A DNA stretch of 24,312 nt, taken from the NCBI GenBank assembly GCA_002348225.1, contig DEAP01000107.1, forward strand, positions 26,083 through 50,394. Direction: 5' to 3'. Shown here piece after piece: positions 5,798 to 13,943 of this stretch. The notes below the pieces were generated by a model. The model saw only the letters and a list, made by a program, of their open reading frames with translations, did not search any database and was not told the origin of the DNA. Made by a program: the position numbers and the translations under genes. Position 1 is the first letter of the stretch. Every line of letters begins with the position of its first letter. Source of the stretch: Dehalococcoidia bacterium UBA2979. GTDB lineage: Bacteria; Chloroflexota; Dehalococcoidia; UBA2979.

Positions 5798-8320
5798 GTG
5801 GTTGAAATTTCGATAAACGGTAAGGCTGTAGAAGCAGAACCCGGGCGGCGCCTGGTTGAGGTAATCAAAGAAGAAGGAATCACGATTACCAATCTTTGTT
5901 ATATCGATGGCCTAGAACCCTACGCAGGCTGTCGGACTTGTATCGTTGATATCGAAGGTGGACGTCCGTCTTCTCTACAACTCTCGTGCACGGCTCAGGT
6001 TACTGAAGGACAGGTTGTACAAACTGACACACCCGAAGTAAAGCAGGCACGTCAGTCGGTCATGTCAGTCATTCTAGCGAACCACCCTGACCGATGTTTG
6101 ACTTGTCATCGACGAGTCCACTGTATGCCTGGAGATATTTGTCTGAGAGATGATGTAGTCACTCACCGTTGCCTGACGTGTAGCAAGAACTATCGGTGCG
6201 AACTTCAGACCTCGTGTGAGAACGTCGATCAGGGTGATTTTGCAGAACCCTGGGTAGGAGAGAAGCGATCATATTATGAAACTCCTCCCCCTGAACCAGA
6301 CCGAGGTAATCCGTTTTTAGAATTTGATCCACAAATGTGCATCATTTGTACACGTTGTGTTCGAGCGTGTGATGAGTTGAGACACACTGGTGCGCTCACG
6401 CTTTCGGGTAAGGGACATTCAACGATGATTGCATTTGGTACAGGTACCCAAATACATGAAAGCGATTGTGATTTTTGTGGTGCTTGTATCGATGTTTGTC
6501 CGACCGCTACGTTGATGGAAAAACCCAATAAATGGACTGGTCGAGCCGATGACTGGACAAGCGCGGTTTGCAATTCCTGTTCTGTGGGATGCACTCTTAC
6601 GTATGGGACGAGCGATCAGGTAGGTTCCGAGAACGGACCAGTAATTGTTAGACCTGAAAGAATTAATCCTTTCTCACGAGATCAGATTTGTGTTCGTGGC
6701 CGGTTTGGATATGACGCGATTGATAGTAGTAAAAGGCTCGAGAAGTCTATGGTCAGGACCGAAGGTCACCTGCTACCGGTTGATGATTTGGAAGCTATTA
6801 GAACGGCAGCATCACAAATACAGGACACTTTGAATCAATACGGACCAGGTTCCATCGCCATGCTAGGGTCCCCCCTGACAACTACTGAGGAAGCAATGTA
6901 TTTCTCAAATATTGCTGATGCACTTGAGGTGAAGAACCTTGATTTTTCTCTAGGGACTACCCACAGGGCTGTTCTCACAGCATTTGACGATGCTTTCGGC
7001 ACTGCTGTAATCCCAACAGAGCTCACAGATATCGAGGAGTCGAAAACGATCGTATGTATTGGGACCGATCTTGAAGAGTCACACCAAGCAGTCTCACTCA
7101 GAATAAAAGGGATGGTAAGAAACGCTGGTTCTGATCTAGTGCTAATTTCACCTAAATGGAGTGAGTTGGATAATTTTGCTAAAGCTGTCATACGGTGTTT
7201 GCCCGGCGAAGAGGCTTATGTGGCTGACCAACTCGCGAAACGACTCGGGGAAGCACCTAACGCTATCGACCAGGCAACTTGGGATAAAACTGTCGCCTTG
7301 ATATCTGACGCCAGTGAGGAGACGCGCTCGATCGTAGTGTTTGCACCTAACGCGGTTGACCAAGAGTATGCCGGTGAACTGGCCGCATCTGCCAGTAATT
7401 TAGCTATTTCCTTGGCATCGGAGAACGCTCATGAGTGTGTGATGTATTTACCTCCTGATGGAAACACAAACGGAATTCACGATGCTGGTGTCAGCCCGAG
7501 GGATGGCGGGCACAGCTTTAGTGAAATGATTCCTGCAATGTTGGACGGTGGGATAAAGTGCTTGGTAGTACACGATGATAATCCACTAATTAATGGCTTA
7601 AGTACAAATGATCTGGATTTGGCGTTCAGAAATCTCGACTCACTGATTGTGATTGACTCAGTCCAATCCTCTTTGCTGGAGTACTCAACCGTGGCCATAT
7701 CCGAAGCGGCGTTCTATCACCGTTCAGGTTCAATCACCACTGCCGATCGAAGAGTGCTTGTTAATAATTCAATTAATTCAACCGTCGATAGCCAAAAATC
7801 AGGACTGACCATCTTACGGCAGATTGCCGAAAGACTCGGTATAACTGTTGATGATTCACCTTCTTTTGAATCGTTGTCGAACTACCCATCTCGTGCGGAA
7901 GTGGCTACATCCAGAGGAACGGCGCGAGCAGTCGGAACAGGTGGGACATACAAGGCAATGCCTGCCGAGGTTAGAGTGCCAACAGCTTCTTCTGCAGAAG
8001 GTCTGAGGTTATTTACCTCCCGATCACTCTATACCTCATGGGAGGGAACTTCGACAGCCTCCGAAGAAGCGGACAAACTTGATCGTGACGGGGTTGCTTG
8101 GATTAACCCTTTGGATGCTGCACAGGCAGGAATCAAAATCGGAGATTCTGTTTCGATTAGGAACAATGGTCATGAACTATCTGCCCCGGTGCGTTTAGAT
8201 GATGGCGTCAACCCAGGTACTGTATATGTACCTTCGTACTTTAAGTCAGCCGCGGTTATGTCCTTTTTCAGATACGGACCGAGTCAAGAGGCCCCGGTGA
8301 TTGAAATGAGTGCTGAGTAG
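5798..8320 (+). CDS. nuoG: NuoG/FdsA-like Fe-S and molybdopterin-fold subunit
   Basis: The 840-residue protein begins with a [2Fe-2S] domain (Cys34, 45, 48, 64). A His-Cys region follows, starting at His96 and containing Cys100, 103, 109, 115, 125, 128, 134 and 140. Then come two CxxCxxCxxxC motifs (181-191 and 224-234) and a [4Fe-4S] site of the molybdopterin domain (258, 261, 265, 298). The rest is the molybdopterin oxidoreductase fold, ending in a dinucleotide-binding-like domain (about 720-830). Two full ferredoxin motifs are more typical of formate dehydrogenase alpha subunits (FdsA/FdhA) than of NuoG. However, the catalytic Cys/Sec position near 388 reads TTHRA, with no cysteine, so formate oxidation is unlikely. 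Its role is probably electron transfer, relayed to the NuoI-like protein encoded just upstream. The start is GTG 5798, preceded by AGGTGG. Confidence 0.85.
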   Translation: MVEISINGKAVEAEPGRRLVEVIKEEGITITNLCYIDGLEPYAGCRTCIVDIEGGRPSSLQLSCTAQVTEGQVVQTDTPEVKQARQSVMSVILANHPDRCLTCHRRVHCMPGDICLRDDVVTHRCLTCSKNYRCELQTSCENVDQGDFAEPWVGEKRSYYETPPPEPDRGNPFLEFDPQMCIICTRCVRACDELRHTGALTLSGKGHSTMIAFGTGTQIHESDCDFCGACIDVCPTATLMEKPNKWTGRADDWTSAVCNSCSVGCTLTYGTSDQVGSENGPVIVRPERINPFSRDQICVRGRFGYDAIDSSKRLEKSMVRTEGHLLPVDDLEAIRTAASQIQDTLNQYGPGSIAMLGSPLTTTEEAMYFSNIADALEVKNLDFSLGTTHRAVLTAFDDAFGTAVIPTELTDIEESKTIVCIGTDLEESHQAVSLRIKGMVRNAGSDLVLISPKWSELDNFAKAVIRCLPGEEAYVADQLAKRLGEAPNAIDQATWDKTVALISDASEETRSIVVFAPNAVDQEYAGELAASASNLAISLASENAHECVMYLPPDGNTNGIHDAGVSPRDGGHSFSEMIPAMLDGGIKCLVVHDDNPLINGLSTNDLDLAFRNLDSLIVIDSVQSSLLEYSTVAISEAAFYHRSGSITTADRRVLVNNSINSTVDSQKSGLTILRQIAERLGITVDDSPSFESLSNYPSRAEVATSRGTARAVGTGGTYKAMPAEVRVPTASSAEGLRLFTSRSLYTSWEGTSTASEEADKLDRDGVAWINPLDAAQAGIKIGDSVSIRNNGHELSAPVRLDDGVNPGTVYVPSYFKSAAVMSFFRYGPSQEAPVIEMSAE

Positions 8321-8357
8321 TATTGTCGCTTCGGTATAAACAAGTTCAGGGGAATCT

Positions 8358-9716
8358 ATGAAAGGGTCTGGCAAATCCATATTACCTCCTGATTATGTTC
8401 CAACAGGTATGCATCTTGAATCACAAGATATACAGCTAAAAAATGGAATGCGAGTACTTCTAACACCGATGTCACAGACGAATTCAGTAGGCATCTCGGT
8501 GTTTGTTCGTGCTGGATCACGTTATGAAAAGACTGATAGTGAGAGTGGCTTGTCTCATTTTTTGGAACACTTATGTTTCAAGGGTACTGGAGATCGACCA
8601 AATCCTATTGATATTTCGAGGGAATTAGATGAACTTGGTGGTGCTTTTAATGCCGTGACGGATCGAGAAATCACGATCTTCTATGGCAAAATGACGGCCG
8701 ACAGAGCTTTACAAGGACTCACTCTCTTGATTGATCTTCTGCGGAATTCTCTTCTCGAGGCGGACGAAATCGAACGAGAGAGAGGTGTGATTCTTGAAGA
8801 ACTGGCTGCAATAGAAGATTCTCCACCGGAGCTAGTAGCGGTTAATCTCGAGGCATCGATTTGGCATGGACAACCGCATGGCAGGGAAATAGCTGGAACA
8901 GTTGAATCTGTTTCGAACATGGCACACCAGGACATCAAGAAATATTACCGTCGTCAATACGTGCCAAATTCGATAGTCGTCTCAGTAGCTGGGGCCATTG
9001 ATGTAGGTGCAACAGAAAATGTAGTGAGAGATCTCTGTGAAGACTGGGAGGTGGGTACCCCGGACGAATATATTCCGCACAGATCCTCCGATGATGTATC
9101 CGTTGACGGTACATTTAATCCCAGTGCTGAACAGCGATTTAGATTAATCAGTCGGGATACGGAACAGGCGCACCTCGCGATTGGCATGCCTGGTTTATCC
9201 TTGAAAGATACGAACCGGCATAGTCTCGAAATATTCTCGATTGTTTTGGGTGAGGGTATGTCTTCAAGGCTGTTTACTCGTCTTCGGGAGGAATTAGGTT
9301 TGTGCTATGACATACATTCCAGCCCAAGTTTTTTGAGCGACACTGGTATGTTTGGAATCTATTCTGGGGTGGATCCGCAAAATACATCGAAGGCTTTGGC
9401 AGAAATAGTTGCTGAGATCGACAGGACAATTCAATCACTGGGTGAGTTCGAAATTGATCTCGCGAAGCGCATTATTAATTCGCGACTCATACTTCGTTTG
9501 GAAGATTCTCGAGCGGTTTCATCCTACGTCGGTTTGCAGGCAGTTCTTGGGCTTGAAATGCTTCAACCGGAGGGGCTTCTTGCTAGGATTGAATCAGTAT
9601 CGGTTTTGGATATACAGAGGACTGCATATGAACTGGTTAACCCAGACAAATTCCATTTATCTCTAATAGGCCCGATGAATGGTTCAGAGCTGCTCAATCA
9701 GTTCGCCAGCTTCTAG
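8358..9716 (+). CDS. M16 family zinc metallopeptidase (processing-peptidase type)
   Basis: The 452-residue protein is an M16B-type peptidase, related to mitochondrial processing peptidase beta. The inverted zinc motif HxxEH is intact as His67, Glu70, His71 in LSHFLEHLCFKG, and the distal glutamate lies in GVILEELAAIEDSP (about Glu148). The C-terminal half has the family's paired Arg/Tyr motif in SRLFTRLREELGLCYDI. There is no obvious signal peptide, so it is predicted to be cytoplasmic. Members of this size usually act as homodimers or with an inactive partner; no partner gene is adjacent. ATG 8358 follows AGGGG at 8348-8352. Its last 33 bases overlap the 3' end of recF on the other strand. 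Confidence 0.9.
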   Translation: MKGSGKSILPPDYVPTGMHLESQDIQLKNGMRVLLTPMSQTNSVGISVFVRAGSRYEKTDSESGLSHFLEHLCFKGTGDRPNPIDISRELDELGGAFNAVTDREITIFYGKMTADRALQGLTLLIDLLRNSLLEADEIERERGVILEELAAIEDSPPELVAVNLEASIWHGQPHGREIAGTVESVSNMAHQDIKKYYRRQYVPNSIVVSVAGAIDVGATENVVRDLCEDWEVGTPDEYIPHRSSDDVSVDGTFNPSAEQRFRLISRDTEQAHLAIGMPGLSLKDTNRHSLEIFSIVLGEGMSSRLFTRLREELGLCYDIHSSPSFLSDTGMFGIYSGVDPQNTSKALAEIVAEIDRTIQSLGEFEIDLAKRIINSRLILRLEDSRAVSSYVGLQAVLGLEMLQPEGLLARIESVSVLDIQRTAYELVNPDKFHLSLIGPMNGSELLNQFASF

Positions 9717-10883
9717 ATGCCAGTTACTAGGCTCAGCTAGTATCGCCAAGTTTGGCCGCTCTGGATCAGGGGTGGCAATGATCGCTTGATCTGCCTGCAA
9801 AGTTAAGTCCATTACACGTTCTCTATGTACGAGATCGAGTTCGGACAGCACGTCATCAAGTAAGAGCACTGGCTTTTCACCGGTCTGTTTCTCGGACATA
9901 TTGACTTCAGCCAACCTAAGACTGAGTGCAAGAGATCGCAGCTGACCTCTCGACGCGGATACGGCCGCGTCCACTTTATTAAATTCAAATTTCAGGTCGT
10001 CACGGTGAGGTCCCCGAGTGGTCGTTCCTCTTAACGAATCTATTTCTCGGTGATTACGAAGAGTAGTAAGCATCTGTTCATAGATATCCGTTTGATTTGA
10101 GCCGTTGTCGATTAGTGTATTTGGTGAGTATTCAAGTCTACTTTCGTCGGCGAATTCACCGGGATTCAGATCTATGAAGTAACTGGCAGAGATGGACAGG
10201 AGGGTCGCGAGATGTTGACTTCGGCTAAACATAACCTTTGATCCAGTCGATGCAAGTTGTTCATCCCAGATATCAAGCGATCCGACAGCTTGCGAACCCT
10301 TATTTACACTGCGGAGGAGAGCATTTCGATTTTCCAACACCCGCGAAAAATCTCGTAATGCTCCAAGATAGTGAGGGTCAATCTGCGACAATGTTGTATC
10401 GATATATTTGCGCCTCTCAGCGGGTGTTCCTTCTATTAGTCGGAGGTCTCGAGCGGAAAACAAAACACTCCGAACACATCCAATCACTTGGGAAGCCCTA
10501 CAGATTTGACCGTTCCGTCTGTATTGTTTAATAGTACGGATTTTGTAGGGATCGAATTTTAAGTTGCTTTGATCGACTGTAGTCTGTGCGGTGACACTTA
10601 TTTCAACAGATTCATGGCTGGTAGGTGACTGCAAATCGTTTACTTTGTCAGCCGACATAAAAGCCCCTGGCAGTGGATCCATTTCAAGCGACTGCCAATT
10701 GATGAGCTCTACATCTCGATTGATCCGCGGCGATCGGGTGCTACTTAGGGTTGAAATACCCTCGAGTAAATTAGATTTCCCTGATCCATTGGGTCCGTAG
10801 ATGACATGGATACCAGATTGAGGATGCCATTCCAATTCTTTGAATGATCGATAATTTTTGAACTTAACTTTGGATAGGCGCAT
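9684..10883 (-). CDS. recF: RecF DNA repair ATPase
   Basis: The 399-residue product is RecF, an SMC/ABC-type ATPase that helps load RecA at single-strand gaps with RecO and RecR. The N-terminus MRLSKVKFKNYRSFKELEWH is typical. Walker A is GPNGSGKS at 30-37. The signature region SRGQLRSLALSLRLAEV and Walker B with D-loop (VLLLDDVLSELD) are near the C-terminus. The middle contains RDLRLIEGTPAERRKYIDTT, a strong RecF block. It is not next to dnaA, dnaN or gyrB, its classic neighbours, and I saw no DnaA-box cluster nearby, so the site does not look like an origin. The gene starts 12 bases after the tandem VOC gene, so the two are probably co-transcribed. Confidence 0.95.
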   Translation of the reverse strand: MRLSKVKFKNYRSFKELEWHPQSGIHVIYGPNGSGKSNLLEGISTLSSTRSPRINRDVELINWQSLEMDPLPGAFMSADKVNDLQSPTSHESVEISVTAQTTVDQSNLKFDPYKIRTIKQYRRNGQICRASQVIGCVRSVLFSARDLRLIEGTPAERRKYIDTTLSQIDPHYLGALRDFSRVLENRNALLRSVNKGSQAVGSLDIWDEQLASTGSKVMFSRSQHLATLLSISASYFIDLNPGEFADESRLEYSPNTLIDNGSNQTDIYEQMLTTLRNHREIDSLRGTTTRGPHRDDLKFEFNKVDAAVSASRGQLRSLALSLRLAEVNMSEKQTGEKPVLLLDDVLSELDLVHRERVMDLTLQADQAIIATPDPERPNLAILAEPSNWHLEAGELIEQL

Positions 10884-10895
10884 GGTAGCTGAGAT

Positions 10896-11807
10896 TCAGA
10901 TCCAAATTCCAGGCGTATCTTCCCAGAAAAATTGCACCAGTACACCTTGCGAATCACGTGGATGGATAAAAGTTTCTCTCCAATGACCTCCTCTGGTATG
11001 GCCTTCTCGGCCCCCAAAAACATTGATACCCCGGTCTCTACATGCATTTAACGCTTGGTCGAAATCCGATACTTGGAACGTCATATGGTGTAAGCCGGGT
11101 CCACGCTTGTCCAGAAAATCATGTAGAAAAGAATCTTCTCCATAAGGCTCTAGCAATTCGATACGTGATTGTCCCGTAGGCCAGTCCAGCAATCTCGATT
11201 TGAAATCGACCTGCCTAGAAGGGTCGTTGGAGCTCTCGGCTGAGTCAGATCTCCAGATGGTGGTTAGCCCGAAAAGTTTTTCATACCAGTCGCCGGTAGA
11301 GTCACGTGAGGCTGTGACATGGCAGATATGGTTTAGTGCTGTGATTCCAAGATGTCCTGGTTCCTCATCGCTGAATAGTTCATGAACGTTCCAGGCTTGA
11401 TCTGCCTCATATAGTTGAAATAGAACTCCTTCGCCTCCTGATCTCGGATGGATGTAAGCATATTTTGTACCTTCGTCATCAATTGATTCGCCCCACGGTT
11501 CGATTTGCGAGTCACGTAACTCTTTGACCGCATCTTCTATGGAAGGGACCCGGAAAGCGAGATGATGTAATCCGGGCCCTGACGGCCCGTCGAGAAATCT
11601 TCGGAGATAAGAATCATTACCAGAGGGCTCAATTATTTCGAGTCCGATGTGTGACCGACCGGGCATCGCAAATGTAGCTCCGTTAATGTCATCACCATGG
11701 AATTCACCTAGCTTTTCAAAGCCAAAGAGATCTTGCCAGAATATGGACGCAGATTTCATGTCGGAGGACGCAATACTCACATGATCCCAATCCAGCGTTG
11801 TAATCAT
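10896..11807 (-). CDS. Tandem-VOC protein (glyoxalase/epimerase superfamily)
   Basis: The 303-residue protein contains two vicinal oxygen chelate domains, about 5-135 and 156-296, which appear to be an internal duplication: both carry IExx-GxDSxLxxFLD, GPGLHH and GVLxQ blocks. Apparent metal ligands are His9, Glu57, His82 and Gln131 in the first domain and His160, Glu217, His241 and Gln292 in the second. Methylmalonyl-CoA epimerase uses His, Gln, His, Glu in this order and glyoxalase I uses His, Glu, His, Glu, so the H/E/H/Q set seen here is a swap. Function could be an epimerase, lyase or ring-cleavage-like reaction; substrate unknown. The gene starts 15 bases downstream of the VWA gene's end, consistent with a shared transcript. 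Confidence 0.8.
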   Translation of the reverse strand: MITTLDWDHVSIASSDMKSASIFWQDLFGFEKLGEFHGDDINGATFAMPGRSHIGLEIIEPSGNDSYLRRFLDGPSGPGLHHLAFRVPSIEDAVKELRDSQIEPWGESIDDEGTKYAYIHPRSGGEGVLFQLYEADQAWNVHELFSDEEPGHLGITALNHICHVTASRDSTGDWYEKLFGLTTIWRSDSAESSNDPSRQVDFKSRLLDWPTGQSRIELLEPYGEDSFLHDFLDKRGPGLHHMTFQVSDFDQALNACRDRGINVFGGREGHTRGGHWRETFIHPRDSQGVLVQFFWEDTPGIWI

Positions 11808-11822
11808 ATTCCTCCGAGGAGC

Positions 11823-13871
11823 TTACCTTCGTCCACCGATTTGTTTCGTTTTATGCTCGACGTAGTCAATCAACATGTATTCTCCTAACTGATCTGGAGT
11901 TGAAAAGAATACTCGTCCACCGTTGAGTTTTGCTATCTGATTTACAAACTCTTTTAGTGAGTGACTTCGATCAAGCATGAAGGTGTTGATAGTCACCTGT
12001 TTTTGAGTAAGCCTCTTAACTGATTTTAGTGTTTCACGTATTGTTACGGGGCTGGGAGGATAGGAGAATCTCGATCGGCCATTTTCCATGTGAGCGGTCG
12101 GCTCGCCATCGGACACCATGAGAATTTGCTTGGTACTTCCGGTATGTTTGGCCAAAATATCTTCAGCAAGCATTAGGGCGTGATGCATATTTGTACCAAC
12201 TACAGTTTCGTCCCAGCTAACAAATGGCAGCTCGTTTGGCTTCAGTTCTCTTGCGTACGCGTTGAAACCAATGACGTAGAAAGTATCTCTCGGATACTGT
12301 GCCTTGATTAAATTCTGCAGTGCCAGAGCAACTTTCTTAGCGGCTATGAAGGAGCCTCTGAGGGCCATTGACCACGACAGGTCCACCATTAGTACTGTAG
12401 CCGTAGTTGTTTGTAGTTCTGAACGATAAATTTCGAAGTCATCCGGATCAAGATGAACGGGGGAACCTCTTCCCTCTCTTTCAAGGGCATTCATGATCGT
12501 TTGCTTCATATCTAAGTGGAATGGGTCACCGAATTCGTACGGCTTACTTTCATCGAGTCGTTCACCTTGTCGGCCGTTTTCAGGTACTGGGTGATTACCG
12601 ATAGTACCCAACTTGAGTTGTCGGAAAATTTCTCGGAGAGCATTCTCTCCGATCATCCGTGTCCCTCTTGGAGTCAGTCGCCATTCATCACCATCACTCT
12701 GAATATATCCGGCTTCCTCTAAAACATCCAACAGTTTTTGAAGTTCTTCAAATTCATCCGCAGCGTCGTCGCCAAGAAACTCTCTGAGTTTTTCAAGATC
12801 TACCCCGTCCATTTCCCCTCGGTATTGAGCACGCTCCAGTGATTTTTCCAATGAGTCCATGTCATTCATTTGTCTCATTAGTTCAGTTGCTGCTTCAAGA
12901 GTTAGGTCATCGCTTCCCCTGAAAGGATATTGGTTCCCTTGATTGCCAGGATTGAGGAAAGACAAATTTTCAGCAAGTTCATTCAGTTCAGATTGCAGCT
13001 CTGGGTCTCCTAGACTTGAATTCAACATATCTTGGAGTTGACCTTGCTGGTCACTTGGAAGTGACGACATCAAAGACTGCATAGCATTCATTTGGGCTTG
13101 CATTTGCTCCATTAGCTCGTCGAGAGATGTTGGAGGATTTTCTCCGAACATATCTCCATGTTTATCCATGAACTCATCAAAGTTTGGTTCCTGTCCCTTC
13201 ATCCGATCATTCATCATGTCGTTGAGATCCCGAACCATATCCTTAATACGATTCATGTCCTCTGGAGACATATTTTTCAAAGACTCGTTTAATTGATCGA
13301 GCATTTGCGATGACGTCGCCTCTTTAAGCCGCTCCAAAAGTTCTTCAAAGCGTTCCCGTGCCTCAGGAGATAAGAAATCATATTCACGTAGTGCAGCAAT
13401 CTGGCCTGCTTGATTTTCTGGAAGTTCGTCGAGGAAGTCCTGTTTTTTTTGAGCTATTGACTCCAAGAGATCGTTCAACCGCTTCTGCTCCTCGGGATCG
13501 ATTTCATCACTAGGTTCAGAGTTGTCTGCGTCAGCCGCCGACGTTCGGTCTAGGCTTTCCTGCACAGCCTCTTGTTCTTTTTGAACGACCTCCTCGAGCG
13601 CTTCTTTTAGTTCGTCAACTACAGAACTTATGTCAAACCGATCGAGTTTGTCTCGACGTTGCTGGCGGAGATTCTGCAGCATGTCTCGCAGGCCCTGTAG
13701 GTTGTCACCTTGAGGCGTTTGCACACCTCGCTGCATTAGGTTGCGAAGTGCATGTTGAAGGTCGCCGAAGTTTAAAAGATCATCCCCAAGTGCTGAAAGT
13801 AGGTCGTCAGGATCAAAAGACTCCGTACCTTGTGAGCCATCCCAGCTTGAGTATCTAAACGATAAGGTCAT
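11823..13871 (-). CDS. VWA-domain protein, partner of a MoxR-type ATPase
   Basis: This 682-residue protein has a C-terminal von Willebrand A domain (about 490-680) with a complete MIDAS metal site: Asp497, Ser499 and Ser501 in DLSWS, Thr560 in GTNMHH and Asp588 in VSDGEPT. The preceding 480 residues are acidic and strongly helical, rich in Glu, Gln, Met and Leu with many heptad-like stretches, and probably form extended coiled coils. The layout recalls Mg-chelatase subunit D, where an ATPase partner and a VWA protein remodel a client. The adjacent upstream gene is such an ATPase. No porphyrin or bacteriochlorophyll genes are near, so a chaperone-like role on an unknown target is more likely than chelation. 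A run of eight A residues on the coding strand (13442-13450 region) encodes Gln-Lys-Lys. Confidence 0.85.
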   Translation of the reverse strand: MTLSFRYSSWDGSQGTESFDPDDLLSALGDDLLNFGDLQHALRNLMQRGVQTPQGDNLQGLRDMLQNLRQQRRDKLDRFDISSVVDELKEALEEVVQKEQEAVQESLDRTSAADADNSEPSDEIDPEEQKRLNDLLESIAQKKQDFLDELPENQAGQIAALREYDFLSPEARERFEELLERLKEATSSQMLDQLNESLKNMSPEDMNRIKDMVRDLNDMMNDRMKGQEPNFDEFMDKHGDMFGENPPTSLDELMEQMQAQMNAMQSLMSSLPSDQQGQLQDMLNSSLGDPELQSELNELAENLSFLNPGNQGNQYPFRGSDDLTLEAATELMRQMNDMDSLEKSLERAQYRGEMDGVDLEKLREFLGDDAADEFEELQKLLDVLEEAGYIQSDGDEWRLTPRGTRMIGENALREIFRQLKLGTIGNHPVPENGRQGERLDESKPYEFGDPFHLDMKQTIMNALEREGRGSPVHLDPDDFEIYRSELQTTTATVLMVDLSWSMALRGSFIAAKKVALALQNLIKAQYPRDTFYVIGFNAYARELKPNELPFVSWDETVVGTNMHHALMLAEDILAKHTGSTKQILMVSDGEPTAHMENGRSRFSYPPSPVTIRETLKSVKRLTQKQVTINTFMLDRSHSLKEFVNQIAKLNGGRVFFSTPDQLGEYMLIDYVEHKTKQIGGRR

Positions 13872-13943
13872 TTAAGTTCCCAATCAGTAAGCCACCTTAT
13901 GTGGATTGAGTTTAGTGCCTTCAGTCGAAAAAACGAACTTCTA

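Noticed and set aside
5798..8320. Formate dehydrogenase alpha subunit
   Set aside because: The Cys-rich layout fits, but the residue normally Cys/Sec in the active site is missing, so the NuoG-like electron-transfer call is safer.
9684..10883. Replication origin near recF
   Set aside because: No dnaA, dnaN or gyrB adjoins recF and I saw no cluster of TTATCCACA-type boxes.
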